Assembly: GCA_036971715.1 (NCBI GenBank)
Contig: JAVHJL010000007.1
Location: 868,001-932,000, forward strand
Origin: Arthrobotrys musiformis
Lineage: Eukaryota; Ascomycota; Orbiliomycetes; Orbiliales; Orbiliaceae
DNA length: 64,000 nt
Direction of reading: 5' to 3'
The translations under genes were made by a program, and so were the position numbers. Below the pieces are notes generated by a model. It did not search any database, was not told where the DNA came from, and saw only the letters and a program-made list of their open reading frames with translations. Positions 9,027 through 22,852 of the stretch are shown one piece after another (position 1 is the stretch's first letter; every line of letters begins with the position of its first letter).

Positions 9027-12015
9027 GGCGGGGGGATTTTTTGTGTTACATCTCATAAGCAGGCCGCGATGCCTTTGTTCTAGCTGCTTCGCTTACCGAC
9101 GGCCTTTCGATATTAATATTAATAATCTCGCTCTGGTGGGCAGAATACCACACGCCGCAACAAATTGTTGGCCGATACATTCAGAAAGCATCGTGCTAGA
9201 GCCTAGGCGCCTGCAATAGAATCAGGTACACAAAAAGGCCTCTTCGGGGCCCCTTTGTCAAAAAATTAATACCTAAGAATATCCATGGCCCTAGCTGGCT
9301 GCGCGCGGGATTTCACCCTAAAGATATAACTAGCAATATCGTAACCATTGCGCACCAGTATATGCATGGCGAAGTGCTGTCGATCTAGATGCGTCTGTGT
9401 TCAAAGATATCGATATCAATCGCGCCCAGCTTTAGAGAGATAATTTCTTGTGGCACATGGGATATACTGTTGAGTTTGCAAAGTTACGCAACTAGCTGAA
9501 GACCTAGGACTGGCCAAGTCGTAAAATTCCCGCTCAATTGATCGAAAGGTTTTAAGGAGGTCTCGAGATTTTGTGCGACATCTTATCTAGGTCCTAGATC
9601 GTGTACGACCGCGACCTCTATACATTGCGGAAACTATACTCCCAGTTTTTCCTAGAACTCCGTAATCAAAGCCCTTATATTGATTGTGAGGCTATTCATG
9701 ACCTCGGGGGCCCCCTTCAACTATATATGCGCTTTCCCTGTGATGTAACGTAATTTATATGTAATTTAGTTAATTAGTCTACTAGCAATCAATGCACGAT
9801 ATATGTACCGATGAATCTAATTGGGGAGCATCCAAGCCAGCATACGGCCTGAGATAGTTTTGGTTACTTCACAGAACGAAATCGGCGACCTAGATGCAGA
9901 TGCTGACGCCACATTACGCCACGGAATGCCACTATTTCGACTCACGGTCCTCTGGCTTTTCCCGATAATACCTCACTGATTTATAATATTATTTGTAGAA
10001 TGCAATTAGCAATCGATTGTCGGCGGGCTTTTTACCGTTAGAATAGATTGATAGCAATAGAGTCATATATGCATAATGGAAATTTAAAAATTCGGGTTCG
10101 CTGGCTGTAGCTTGTCTCCTGCGCAGGGCTGTAGCGTTGATTTGGAAAATATGAATATTGAAACTGGTCATTGGAATCCCTGCGATTGATCACGTATTAA
10201 TATATTCTAGAGCCTAAAATTGACACCGATATATATTTATTTTTCAGCAGAACCAAGCACTTATGTAGTGCTCGTAGATGCGGCGTGACAATTGCCACTT
10301 TATATACATACCGGCGAGAAACCACCTCAAAATGTGTAGGCTTGTTTCGAATTTTAGTCCTCTTCGGCGTTGATAATCCTCAAGCTGTTAGCAGTATGAA
10401 ATTCGGAAGGTTGTTGAAACGCAGTAGCATTCGATTTCAAACCGATTGTATACGGATTTGCCTGTGGTGGTGGTTCTCGGTCTGGTTCACAACGAGACTA
10501 ATCCAGGTATATTTCTTGCATATAGAAAATTCTCCGAGTTGTCAAATGGCTGGTTTGCGACAACAAACAATTCGCCCTCAGCCCTCGTATCAGGCTCAAG
10601 CTTCAAGCCATTGGAATGTCCATTGGGCCGTCAAGCCCGGCTAGCATATGCGCATTGGGAACCACTTTCAAATTGTGGAAAAAAAAGAGAGAAAAAACCT
10701 ACACATTTTAATCCACTTGGAGCGTTGCCGAAAGTTATCACCAATTCGTTCGGCGTGCAGGTATAGTGTAACTTTTGCTATGTCGATCATTTTACCCTAG
10801 GCAGCTGTTCTCCCCGCAGCCAATCAGATAAACGAAATTGTGTGGCCGAAGTGGGTCTGAGGCCTGAGAGCTGCGCATGATGCTGTACGACTATGTGTAC
10901 AAACATCTGAACACCAATTGCGTTTGAGGGTCTAGATTATGAGATATCAAGCGGAAGGAATGTCCTATATACGGGCCTATATTACGAATTTAATCAGTAT
11001 TTCGTAGGCAATTTAAAGTGATAGGCAATTGCAATGCGGGTGTCGACGTAGGGCAGCCGCTACTGCAAATATAATTCGGCCATTGTTGGGATATACTGTG
11101 TATCGAAACGGGAACAATTCATAAGAATTGTCCAGATACCTGTGCTTCGTGACCGATATGATATGATACAGGAAAAAACTTACAATTAATAAGAGAAACT
11201 CTGGATAAGATGAGTTGTTGCTCCGATTTCAATCATGGGACAGGCCTCGAGCCTCGCGCGCACCTGTACCTGCTGACCTGATTCTTTGTCAAATTTGAAG
11301 ATAATTTACCAGTAACTCGGTAGCCAATTTGCCTAATATATATAATCATGAGTAAGATGAACAAAACCATCGAGAATGAGAGAGGATTGTTAATATACTA
11401 CGGTAGTTTATAGGCGAAAGCTTGCAAAGATGTCATAGTTGACTCCACAAAATTCGAAACCGTCAGCATCATACATTATCAGCACGGTTTTATCAATGAA
11501 ATGAAACCCACGAACTCCCTAAATAGGAATTATTTTCCGTCAGATAAATTGCATGCAATTCTATGGCCCAGAAACTTTAATTTTACACAAGCCGATTCCA
11601 AATCTGGTGGTAGCGGGCTGGGGCTACGATACGCAATTTAATTGTATCAGGTTTGGTAGCCGAGCTTCACCCACTTTTTGCTTCAGAAGAAAGACGGTTT
11701 CATGATAACCACAATGTCAACACGACAGGGTCATAGCTCATAGGCGTGTATTACACACTGTTGAGTAAGCTCTTTTTTGTATCATCATAATCACTTCAGC
11801 GCACATGATAGTTATTTGTGGGAGGGCTGTGATTCGAAGTTCACTATAGGTCAGGAGAAAGTGGTCTGGGACCAAAAAAAAAGGTCCTCGAATCGAACAT
11901 GAGGGAGTCGGGGCGGGCGACAAGGGAACCTTCGCTACGAGATATCACCTGTTGACTGGGATATCTCTGCAACCCTCCCGTATAGTATTACCCGTGGTCC
12001 ATCGGCAGGCATCTA

Positions 12016-12145
12016 GGTATGCATACCGGGAGGTTGCAGAGCTAAAGTCTAGGTAGCTGCAGCTTGGGGGGGCCGGTTACCTGCTAGCATGCTAGCGAAA
12101 GAAAGGCTACAGATCTTGCATGCATAGTGCCGACATAGTATGTCG
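12016..12145. repeat. Cluster of three perfect palindromes
   Basis: Within 130 bp there are GGTATGCATACC (12016-12027), GCTAGCATGCTAGC (12083-12096) and a 15-nt inverted repeat with 7-bp arms CGACATA/TATGTCG around a central G (12131-12145). No gene lies within 2 kb on the right or 3 kb on the left. Function is unknown. Confidence 0.6.
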
Positions 12146-13244
12146 ACGGGATGTTCACCCGAGGGTACTACCACGGACCCAATCGGGCCATGTCTGAGCC
12201 ATATGCATCCCACCTAGCATTATATGTATGTGAGGGTTCGCTCGGGGTTTTTATCATGTAAGATAAAATTAACGATAAGAGAATCCAAACTAGACGCTCC
12301 CGTTCCCTCTTTTTCGGCAGCATGGCGATTCTTTTGACCCCCAAGAAATTCCGGTTGCTTTCCTAACCAGCCTTTCATTGGAAATACGGATAGCTAAAAA
12401 ACCTAGGTAACCAATCCTCATTACATTTGAAGATGGCGATCGCAAGGAGTATCCCTGGCGGAAAGGTAACGAGGCCCCAAAAGTGACGATGGTGCTCAAC
12501 CTGCAGCTTTCCAAAGGCCTCATTTAATTAAGCCGGGAAACTAGGAACAGGGTTCTTGAGCTATGTGACCAGGCTGCAAAACTTTTAAATGGACCTTTCG
12601 AATTCTCTTGAACTTTGTATAAATATTGCTGCACCTCTCTCGTCGCACCGCTTTTTTTGGCGAGTCTTCCTTTTATGCGGATTCTAATACGCTGATAAAA
12701 CCAGCATAGCCCACCTGTCATGTCACCCAATAAAATACGAGGTTCTACGACGTTCGGATTCCAAGACCTTTTCACCATAGGACATGCCTTTTTTCCCCTT
12801 TTAGTATGACGACAGGTCGTTGTCACTTTACGTTTCAATTTCCGACGGAGTGCACCCTTCCTCAACCCACCACGGACATAGGAGCCCGAATGGAATGAAG
12901 TGTTGGATCTTTTTTGTTTTTCTAACCCACTCTCAGGCCCATTTTGTGCGCTGGCTGCCCTTGCTTTTCGGAGAATTTATTGAGTGGGCGGGGAGAAAGT
13001 GGTTAGCAAGAGGCGGTCCCTCGACCAATCATTGGCCGCAATCGCAGAGTGGCCCGACACTTCACGCACGACGCGAGGCAATCTCGCAGCAAGTTTCTCC
13101 AGTTTCCCATGGGAGAGTCGCAGAAGGATGTGCCTTTTTAGTTAAACCGTATCGACATGTCTGGATAGTGGTACCGTCTAGTTCCTTGCAGTAGTGCCCA
13201 GGCCCGCTCGATATTTCGAAGAGCTCGCAGGTATAGTACCCCTG

Positions 13245-13280
<36 letters not shown>
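13245..13280. repeat. 36-nt poly(A) tract
   Basis: An uninterrupted run of 36 A on the plus strand in gene-free DNA. It may be a simple slippage tract or the tail of an old retroposed copy. No target-site duplication or internal Pol III promoter could be recognised beside it. Confidence 0.9.
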
Positions 13281-13282
<2 letters not shown>

Positions 13283-14398
13283 ACTCATGCGTCGGGGAAT
13301 TTATGGTATAAAGTCTACGGAATTTTCCTATTTGTCAATGAGGCTTTTGAATCTTTTTTTTTCCTTCCAAGAACTTGGTTCCTATCGGTTGAGATACAAA
13401 AATTTCTGGTGGTTGGGGAGCATTGGAAAAGGTTTCTCACCCATGCAATCCATCCTCTCCACTATTTTCAACGCTTTTAAACAACAGCACAACGCGGATT
13501 TTAATATCGCAGTCGGAAAACGGCACGAATGTGGTTGATTCTTGGATTGTGGCACCAGCAAAACATTCCGACTGGCTTTGTGTCACAAATATTCCTTTCC
13601 GAATAGGCAGGAGTTTAGAGTGAGGGAAGGTGAGCTGGTTTTTTTCTCATTCTGGAACTTCTTTGCAAGATTATCTGACATGAAGGATATAAAGAACCCT
13701 GACGAAATGTTTTTCTTGTTTTTTGAATAACTTTTTCTTTTCTTTTCTATAACTTAACAATCTTTGGGAACATTCAGGTATTGCATTTTGGACAAAGAAT
13801 CAAGAATATGAATGGGTATTTCCCATTCTATGGCAAAAGAAAAAGGAGAGAAATTATATCAACAATTGTTAACATGTTCGACGACTGGATTCGACAACTT
13901 GCAACGAAAGAGGCAGCAAAACAAATGTATAAAAAAAAGTATCAGGTTGGAAGACACTACCCCCTTATCACCTTCGACACCGTATATCAAAAATGCACGC
14001 CGAATTTGGAACAAGAAGATGCAGAAGACGGGACAAAGAAACATAAGTTTGACCCCAGAAAATATCAAAATTTGAAGACCCCAGAACGCCTTTTTCTGAA
14101 CCCCAAACGAGAGCGACACAATTCCAGGATATCTTGCAAAAGAAGCAAAGCGCAATATGGACAATCGAAAGAAAAAAAAGGAAAGGGAAAGAAAATGAAA
14201 GGGGAAAAAAAAAGGCGCATATCGACAATCCGATAGCGAGAAGAGGGAAGAAAATAATGGAGAATGATGAATGTACAAATAGCTAGTAAAAAGCGGTGAG
14301 TTCGGCGAGTTTTGTGCGAATGCCTCGATTTAAAGGCTGAGATTTTGAACACGAGATATATTCATTGTGTTCTCTTGTTTTTTGTTTTGGAACTTTCG

Positions 14399-16788
14399 TT
14401 ATTCCATGATCTCTTTAAGTCCAATTCTGCCACGTCTTGGAACCGCAGATTCGAGACCAGAGCCACTGTCCCTTCGCGCTTCCCGTTCAATTGGGCTGGC
14501 TTGAATTCCAGGGCCTCGTGGTTCATGGTCTCTTTGGGAGTGTGCAACCGTTTGGAGACCACGAAGTGGCGGTAATTGAATGTGTTCGGTCCGGGGTGTC
14601 AACTCGGTGGGAGATGCGTACATCGGTCCAACCCCAGGCGACAAAATGGAGGCTGGGCTATTTCGAGTATCGATTGACGAAGTATAAGACGACATGGAAT
14701 ACTGGTGGAGAGATGATATAGAACCAGGTCCGTGCGATGGTTGGGTTTGCAAAGTTTCGATCGAATTATCTCGTCTGTGAGCTTGAGCGGCTGGAGGTGG
14801 ATATGTGGATGACGAAGGTAAGACTGGGGCCGCTGGAACAACCATTGCTCGAGGATTAGGCGCCTGTGCTGCAGCTGGTATTTGTGGCTGTCCGGCTGAG
14901 TTTTGGGGAACCCTTTGATTTTGAGGCGGGAAGTGCGGCGAGGAGAAGGACCTATTTCGCTGGAGTCTCTGGGGGAGAATGCTGTCTGCAGAACCCCGGT
15001 GCGGTATCTGAGGAAATATCGGTGTCTCGGGCGCTCTAGTTGTCGACGGGCCCGTGAATGAGCGATTCCTCACAACGACCACCTCCATCGCCACAAAGTA
15101 AACGCTGGCTCTGCTCAGGTAAAACCTTGCAAATCCCTTGATCACGGCAGAATCGGACCTACGAAAGTCGAAATATTCTTCTATGATAGGGCCTCCCCGT
15201 AATCCTGCCCGTAGATCTGCTGAGCTCGACCTCTGTAAAACGTTATAGACATCCTGGGAGGGAGGGGTTCTATAATGGGGGTCTTCCTGCTGTATTATCC
15301 CCCTGATGCAACGTAGCACACGGTCTAGATTCTTGAGATCAGCTGGAGAGTCGGTAGCAAGGTCGTATACAGTCCTCTTCAGATTCAAGTCGTGAGCCGC
15401 AAACCCCAAAAGATCCTGGAACCCCCCAGTCGAACTAGCCACTACTAAATCTGTCGTAAGGAACGCGGTGGGCGGGACATATTGGTTGGGTTCGAAAGAC
15501 TGCCCGCGGGGTACATGCGCATGCAGTGGCTCAGTGAACATTGACCGCGTGGAGTACTCCTGCCTCGCGGGATCGGATAGGACGTATGGCGCGGTCCTAG
15601 ACGAGATAGAATTCCGTCCCACTCTGTCGGGACCGGGTAAGCGCATTCCTCTGCCATTCAACGACCCAGGCGAAGGAAGGCCGCCTCCAAGGTTCAACCC
15701 AGCCCGCGAGTCAATCGCCCTAGCCACCTCAAAACTATGGCGCACATCCCTTAAACGCGGGCGGCCTCTCTTCTTATGTTCAACGTCAACGCACGAGTCC
15801 TGCAACACAGGGAGGTCAGTAAAAATAGGTCGGGCGGTGAAAGGGAACCACACTCCCCTCTGGTTCCTTTTATTATTAAGGTAACTTACTTGTTTTCCTG
15901 TTGATACACAGCGTGGGCAGGGCCTTTGAACTAATTTTGGGTCGTTAAATTAGCAATTTAACTTGAGAAGCAGCCACCGAGAGCCACGATTTTTAAAAGC
16001 CAACATTCCCAACGCAGGATGTCGCAGATGATCATTACTACAACTATAATATAAAGCTCTGATGGAGTACTTTTATATATATCGGAAGCTTGAATAGGCG
16101 GTCAGGGTGGGGAGACGTTCAACTTGTTGAAGTTGTTTGCCTCGGTACCCCGTATACCCCTACGTACGCGGAACCGAAGTCTGCGAAACTAAAAAGGGGA
16201 GTCGACTTGCGGATGCAACTTACCATCGCAGGCTAGATGAGCGTTTTTACAATTCACACATGCAGATGGAACATGTGCTTTAGCTCTTCTAGGAGGTTGC
16301 TGTGGTGGGGAGAAAGGTTGCTGTCGAGGAGACTGATGAGAAGAAAAATATGATGATTGACTTTCGGGGCGCTGTGATGTTGGAGACGAAAACTCAGAGC
16401 GAGACGGATACCCCGACGGTGTCACGGGCAGATGAGCATTCGGATCACTTGTCGGACTCGTTATTCTTGCGGTTGCGACTGCATCTGTTGATAGAGTAAG
16501 TCTCGATCCGGGCCCAGTCGCTGGCACCTGTTGGGGGGCATAGTGGTCTGCAGTTGGTGATCTTGCAATGCCATTCGATGTCGAAGCTGAGGCATAACTT
16601 GATCGATATGGCAGAGGCGGGGTCGAATTGGACATTGGCGAGAGAGGGTAGTTTAGCGGCCCACCAGTTTTGTACGCTTCCTGCCTCTCCCTCAGATAGT
16701 CCGAGCCAGAATTTTTCAATGAAGAATTATACTCAGACGAAGGAGGCGACAGTAATGGCGATACGACGCTACCGACGGATGGGTGCAT
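14399..16788 (-). CDS. Zn2Cys6 transcription factor with RGRPR motif and PAS-like region
   Basis: Three exons, 16788-16224, 15930-15890 and 15799-14399, give 668 residues. The binuclear zinc cluster is built only after splicing: Cys177, 180, 187, 193, 196 and 205 (CVNCKNAHLACD + VQRPCPRCVSTGKQ + DSC), spacing CX2CX6CX5CX2CX8C. It is followed at once by HKKRGRPRLRD, an AT-hook-like basic motif at about 211-219. The N-terminal 160 residues are Ser/Pro-rich. Residues about 315-442 (from FLTTDLVVASSTGGFQDLLG to a VAMEVVVV strand) look like a PAS-type sensor fold. The C-terminus is low in complexity and rich in Pro, Ser and Gln. The protein is expected to be a nuclear DNA-binding regulator; target genes cannot be inferred. 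The frame extends upstream to 16926, so an earlier start or 5' exon is possible. No fungal-specific middle homology region is visible. Confidence 0.9.
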
Positions 16789-19700
16789 CTGGCAAATATT
16801 TTCCTGCTTGATATTGGACTCAGCCAACAACAAATATATCCTTTTGAAACCGGTTTCCTGAATTATCGTTCCCACGAAATTTGGTTCTGTTTTTTTCTTT
16901 CTGTTTTCTCGAGTTACGCAGTACAATGTGCTTCACGAAAGGAAGGGAAAAAAATGCTTATCCACCACTGGCAGCTAGGCTCCGTAACTCAACGAATGTC
17001 TACTGCAGGACCCAGGAGGCGAATAGGAGGGAGAGGAGCGAGGGGTCCTAATAAATATCAAGTTGTCCAACTTTTTCTGTCGAGGTACAAAAACGACACA
17101 TTCGTTTTATTCGCGAACGGTTAAAGTCCAATAAGTTCAACGTTCGTCGGTTTTTTGCCTGAGCTTTCGGATGTATAGTCGAAACGAACCAGACGGAGAA
17201 TAGGGTCGATTGTCAAAAAAAGATAAGACAAAATAAAACAAAGTATGACCAGGTAAAGTAGAAAATAAAAAAAAAGGTTTTTGAGGTGGTGTCCGTTGAG
17301 GTAATGTATGTACCCAACTGGAAGACTATTGGCGGTAGTCTTCCTACGGGTTAGCTTGCCTAGGTGAGATTCGCAGGAACACAAATCGACAAGTTGAAGA
17401 GCATGGGCCCCAAGAAAAACGGTTTTCGGTAACGTAGACCAAGGGAGCAGTCGGATTTTCCAAGGTGGGTTCAATATACTTATGTATGTATATAAGTATG
17501 TCACAAGGTCGGATATCGAGTAGCTTGCTGCTGGTTGCTCGAGGAGGACTGATGTTGAGCTGCCCTAAAAAGCTTTCAAGAAAAGAAAAGGACCTTCGAA
17601 TAGGCTCCAGGACGAGAAAGAGTTTCCTGCAACGAATGAGGCGACATTATAATTGAATTTAGAGATAGTGGCTGCTGCTATAGTACATATTGCTTGTGCT
17701 GCGGGGAGATTGGCGGACGGGTGTGGTAGGCGAACAGAAGCAATTTCTCGGCAAAGTTGTAAGGGGAGGTACAGGTACATGTACTAGTTCTTTTAGTCCG
17801 TTACCATCGGGCTCCCATGAAACAGGTCTTTCCAGGTGGTCATTTGGCCATGGGTTATTCGGCCATCTCGTTTTTGGGTTACCGTTCAACTGTTGCAAAG
17901 GCACTAGTGTGGGAGATTTCAGGAGGGATATGGCGTGAGCAAGTGAAAATGCATAAGCGGGTGCATCTAAGCTCCAGGGTATCCCGAACAACATTCTGTT
18001 CCCACTGCGCGAGGGAAGGGAGTAATCAATTCTACGATATATCCTTTTGGACTAGAAGAATTAGAGTTATCCACAGCATTCCTGGCTCATCCATATGCCC
18101 ATCCAACGTTTCTATTCCCCCCTTATCCTGTCAATTCAATAACGGGCATAACACGTTGGACCTTTCCCAGGCCGACTATAGTACCATGTCCGATTGACTC
18201 TCGGATCTCTTTCTTGAACAGGTATCAAATAAAGGAATGCGGCAGGAAAACCATGGGTCGCTTCCTTCTGTTTTGTTTTTAACAGTCCGGTTTACAGAGT
18301 ACCATTTTTGAAAGATGATCAATTGTCGTTTCTGATTGAATTGCAATTGTCAAAAGGGAGCGCCGAGACGTTGGCTGAAATGCGCCAGCTCTCGCGCCTT
18401 GCCCCTCTATCGGGTCCAAATATCGATTGACTTTTGCGATAAACGTATTTGGAATCTCCAAATCTATGTGCACACATGCCTAATTCGCTAGTTTACAATG
18501 CAGCGGGAGTGGGACTGTCAGAGATGATTTGTTTTTCCCTCCGCTCCGTGATCCACGCGCGAAAGACCAGATGGTCCTGGGGGAAATACTGTGGTCCTTG
18601 TTCAATACAAGCTAATCAATTAAGGTTGGACTGATTTCGTGCGAAGCATCTTGACTTTGCCCTCCGTTCAGCCTCCAAAATCTTGGGCGTGCGGAAGGAA
18701 AGCCACAATTCGAATCGATAAATTGCAGGTACGTCTCCCCATACGACCTCTGAAACTATCAAGCTCGCATGGCCCTGAAACCTTGTTACTCCACGGCAGA
18801 GGTAATTATAATGGAAAAGAAACGTGACAAAATTTTCCTTGCGATTAAAATATTATTTATTTTCAATATTATAGCGAAAATTGGTATTTTCAGGAACATT
18901 TCGCAAGCCTGCCCTGGCACTCGGCGTGGCTAGATTTTGGCAGCAAAAGGCTAACTTGGGACCTTGTTTACGGAGACCTTGCGCCTGGGAAGGAAAATAT
19001 GGGTAACAAACATTGACGGGCTGGTGCGAAATGTCTCTTAACTGCCGGGCGCCAAAAAATTGGTGCGGCGGCGGGCCATGGGGAATCATGGAAGTAACGA
19101 TCGGCACCGGGGACTTCTCTTCCACAGCATATGCGGATTTTCTTTCCTTTTGCTCTGGCGTGCACAGGATCCACCATTCTGACGCATGAGAGTGCTTCGA
19201 ACATGTTCCGTGGCTGCATGGCGAGCCTTCGTTCGCCAATCGTTCCCCTCTCTCGCATGGCGATCGAAATAATTGCGAAGGAATGCAAGATGGTGTGAAT
19301 AACATTTGCAGGTTTTTGCCCTTGAGAAAATTCTGGTCAACCGCCTCGGAAAAAATAAAGTCTCGGAAAGATCAAGGCATCGACGGGAACTGTCATCGAC
19401 TGGATGCAGGCAATTACGTACTGCTTAACTCCGAGGGCTGTCCCATCATCCAGGCCACTGGGATCAGAGCCTGGGACACGGCGAATATGGTCGGGCCAAA
19501 TGCAGCAGAAAAAAAACCACTTGGGACGTTTTTCAATCCTGACCTGCTTCCTTAACCGATCGGGGCTCGAATCGTTGCGGTCATTTGAACGGCCACGCAT
19601 TTGGCTAGGAACTAGGATCTAAGATTTCACTGATCTGGGATGTAAACACGCTTGCCAAGTTGGTTCGGAATCTTGTCTAAACTGTGGCGCGCTGACATAG

Positions 19701-22700
19701 CCAGTACCTTCCTTTTCATATAGTAGTCGGTACCTCGGTTTTTTTCCCTAAAGGCTAGACAATGTTTTGAAGCATTGCGAGTCCAGTCAAATTTGTATGT
19801 CTTTAGGTTAAATGGCCCTCGGCATTGATCGTGCCGCTACATTGAACCGTAGGATTTCGTTACATAGTATATTGAGTATCTTTATTCGAGATCAACAGGG
19901 CAGGATCTTTTCCTCCCTGTCAGCCACCACTGGGCCCGGCTTCCTTGAAACTTGCAATATTGCGCGTATATCGGAAATATCATGACCCTTGAGGGTGGTT
20001 GTTACATGCGTCCCTCATTTTCCATGTGTGCACACAAATAAGAAATGCTCCTTGAGGCTGCAAAATTTCGCCCTTCACAAAATCTTATTTTGGTCACCCT
20101 GGCGACAAGCAAAGTTTGGTACGGTAAACGTTGTGGAGCGTGCCGTGCAGATTCTGGGAATCCAGAAACCCTTGTCCTAGGCGAGAATGGCTTACCCCCG
20201 CAATTCAATATCACCCCCCATCATGTTATGGCTCGGTTTTTGTAGGGTTCAATTTAGGTCCAAGCAGCCGAAATCTACCAGATGCGCAAGGACCTTCCAC
20301 TCTATGGAATGTGGTTTCCGACGTTGAAAGTTTTTGTGTAGCACTCACTCTCTTTGCCTCACTCACTCTCTCTCCGCGGGGTACTCCGGATGGACACATT
20401 CGCCTGTTATAGCCTCCAATTTTTCTCAAACGCGGACAGCGACTATCAGACGAATTGACCCGCAATTAAGTGCAAGTAATCAGCGTTTCCAAAGCGCCCT
20501 TTCCGTGTGGGTGTGTTATACTGAATACATGCAATATCATGATGCTATGTACAAAACTTATTCCTTCCCGCTTGACTTCGATACCGAACACCGATAACCC
20601 GCATTGCAGATCAAATCCCGCTCTTTCGTTATCGACATATCTCTCCGATCTGTTTGGGTGAGACATTTAAGCCGTCATCGTCCAATTAGACGAGATTTAT
20701 AAGCGTTTGTGGAGGAATTGGGCAGGCATGTTCTCGCTACACACTATGCAGTGTGCGATCCTGCAGACATTTTCCAACTTAGCTAGCATGTTGCATTGGG
20801 ATTGTTCGTATCTTCTCGAGTTTGTCGTCTGATCTTGGGTGGTCTGCCATGTGGGAACATCCTCTCCGTTCCTGCGAAGAACGTGTTAAGCCGCAGCCAC
20901 GAGAGCAAAGGCCGATCGAGGCGCCTAGATTCCCGGGAACCAAGGGTTTTCCATTGGAATCCGAGCGCGACGGCCCCGTTCCCTATAAATTTGTGTTTCA
21001 ACGCTCCCAAACTTTCAAGCTCCCTTCAATTTCAACATCCTCGAAGCCCTGTGACGTAAAGTGGGCCCGCCCAGTGCACCGTGTGTGGCCGTTTTAGAAG
21101 CCCTTTCATTGGGCTTCTCTTTCCATCTAAGACACAGTCTGTGCCGTCCCTCTGTTTTTGAACTTTGGGCTTGAAACAAGGTTAACCTTGCAAACAGGCT
21201 CTGGATAGCAGATATCGTGCTTTCCCTCGTTCGGGACCGCGAGCCGAGCTGTTAATTGTTATCGGGTGAACCACCTTTTTGCATTCATATATTACCCCGT
21301 TAAGAGGAACCCAATAGAAACGTGGCGGGCTTGATTTTTCCGCAAATTTTCTCCGAATTGCTCCAATATTAAAGGACCATCGCCTCGTGGTAAAAACCGC
21401 GTGTCAGTGGTACTTTCTACAAACGCTCAGAGTTACAAAAATTCAAAGTACCGTGCCGTGTGCGACGGAAGGGGAAATATCCAATGGTACGGAGTAATAG
21501 TATGGTGAAGCATGAATCCAAAGAGCTGTCCGTCGGCACAAACTTGAGGCTTCCAGATGGGACGTTAAGGGCAAGCTAATGCATAGAGCTTGTTCTTCTG
21601 TTCTTCTGACAGGCTTGCCCGAAAACGTGCCTGCGGCGGAAAATATCATTGTCTTTCGGCTGCACGGAACCATATACGTTTACGCTCGAATACCTGGTTT
21701 GTTTCGACAAAACATCCTAATTGGCAACCACGTTCGAATATTCTCGGGGCATTTAATCCTGGAGATGCATCTCGTATCGCAACCTGGAGATGTAACTGGC
21801 AACCTAGCTTCACGAGAATGGCATGATATACACATTTGCACAAAGCAAATAAAAAATATTTTCTTCCCCAACTCTGTCAACATGCAGATGTACATGCGAT
21901 CAAAAGAAGCCGGCGTGTATATTCGCTTTTTCCCTACTCCCCACACCTGCTTATTGGTCTAAGTGGCTCCTGTCTGCAGAATCGAACCCACCAGCTGCGA
22001 GAAGCAAAGCCAAGGATTTGACTGCCCCTCTCACATGGGCCATGTGCATACCATGGATTTGAACCCTGATTCTGGTCGTCCTTTCCTTGAACCATCAGCC
22101 TGGTGGCAATGACGAAAAGGAAGGGATCGTGGAAAAGCCAAAAGTCAGAGATCCACCTTCGGCCCAAGAAAAGTGTGGCTGCCTAAGCCCGAGTCGCCTG
22201 TTTCTACTCGATGGGAAGGCTTACAGAATATGCTCGGCGTTCCTTTTTATGGAATGTGGAAGCCTTCGACGGACGACGCAAACCTAAGTGTAAACATACC
22301 AATGCAAGATTGCAGTGACAACCTGTTTGTGGAGACACAAGACCGAACTCTCTGATGGTGCCTTTTCGATACGAGTATTGCATTCGGAGAATTGCGTTCT
22401 CGCTTACTGAAAACTGTCTAAACACACACAAGAAAAAGGGGAGGCTTATTTCCCGCACCTGTGCTCGTGGCGATAGAAGGACGGAAGGGAAAAAGGGGAT
22501 TTGTCTTGTCTCGTGGATCCCGATCCCACCACCACCACCACCATGAGCGGATGGATTTGATTTCCGGGGAGGTGTCATCCATTATCATCAAGCCATTATA
22601 AGTCGGTTGGGCTAGTGTGACAGGTTGTGTTTGAGGCAGGTGCAGTTAATTCATTCGCAATTAACCGACCGTCTGTTTTTCTTATGGGCGGAATACATGC

Positions 22701-22835
22701 ATCCGGAATATATGCCTATTGGAGATGTCTAAAGCGCTCATACTATTATATGTAGGAGAATAAGTTCATATTCGTGCTGCATTATAGCTTGTATGCTCGC
22801 CAATTTTGCCATTAAGGATTTCCATAGAACCTCTG

Positions 22836-22852
22836 TTTTTTTTTTTTTTTTT
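22836..22852. repeat. 17-nt poly(T) tract
   Basis: Uninterrupted run of 17 T in gene-free DNA. No associated gene or element is recognised. Confidence 0.85.

Larger units (their letters stand above)
9057..14398. other. Gene-free region, AT-rich in its left half
   Basis: About 5.3 kb between the RidA gene and the 3' end of the Zn2Cys6 gene. From 9.1 to 12.2 kb long frames are almost absent and TA-rich words are common, as expected of decayed or RIP-mutated repeats, although no transposase motif can be read. A cluster of perfect palindromes sits at 12016-12145 and a 36-nt A tract at 13245-13280. A Lys-rich open frame at 13781-14236 reflects A-rich composition rather than a gene. Confidence 0.55.

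Noticed and set aside
11879..11920. Box-B-like GTTCGATTC followed by a T run on the minus strand, suggesting a tRNA or SINE
   Set aside because: The T-arm does not pair and no box A or acceptor stem can be placed upstream.
12524..12865. Minus-strand open frame of 113 codons, rich in Arg and Lys
   Set aside because: No domain, no splice-linked continuation, and a second unrelated frame abuts it; consistent with chance.
13781..14236. Plus-strand open frame of 151 codons with a Lys-rich C-terminus
   Set aside because: Lysine content follows from A-rich DNA; no family signature or conserved pattern is visible.
22045..22075. Minus-strand GGTTCAAATCC resembling a tRNA T-arm
   Set aside because: One T-stem mismatch, and no D-arm, anticodon arm or pairing acceptor stem can be found.
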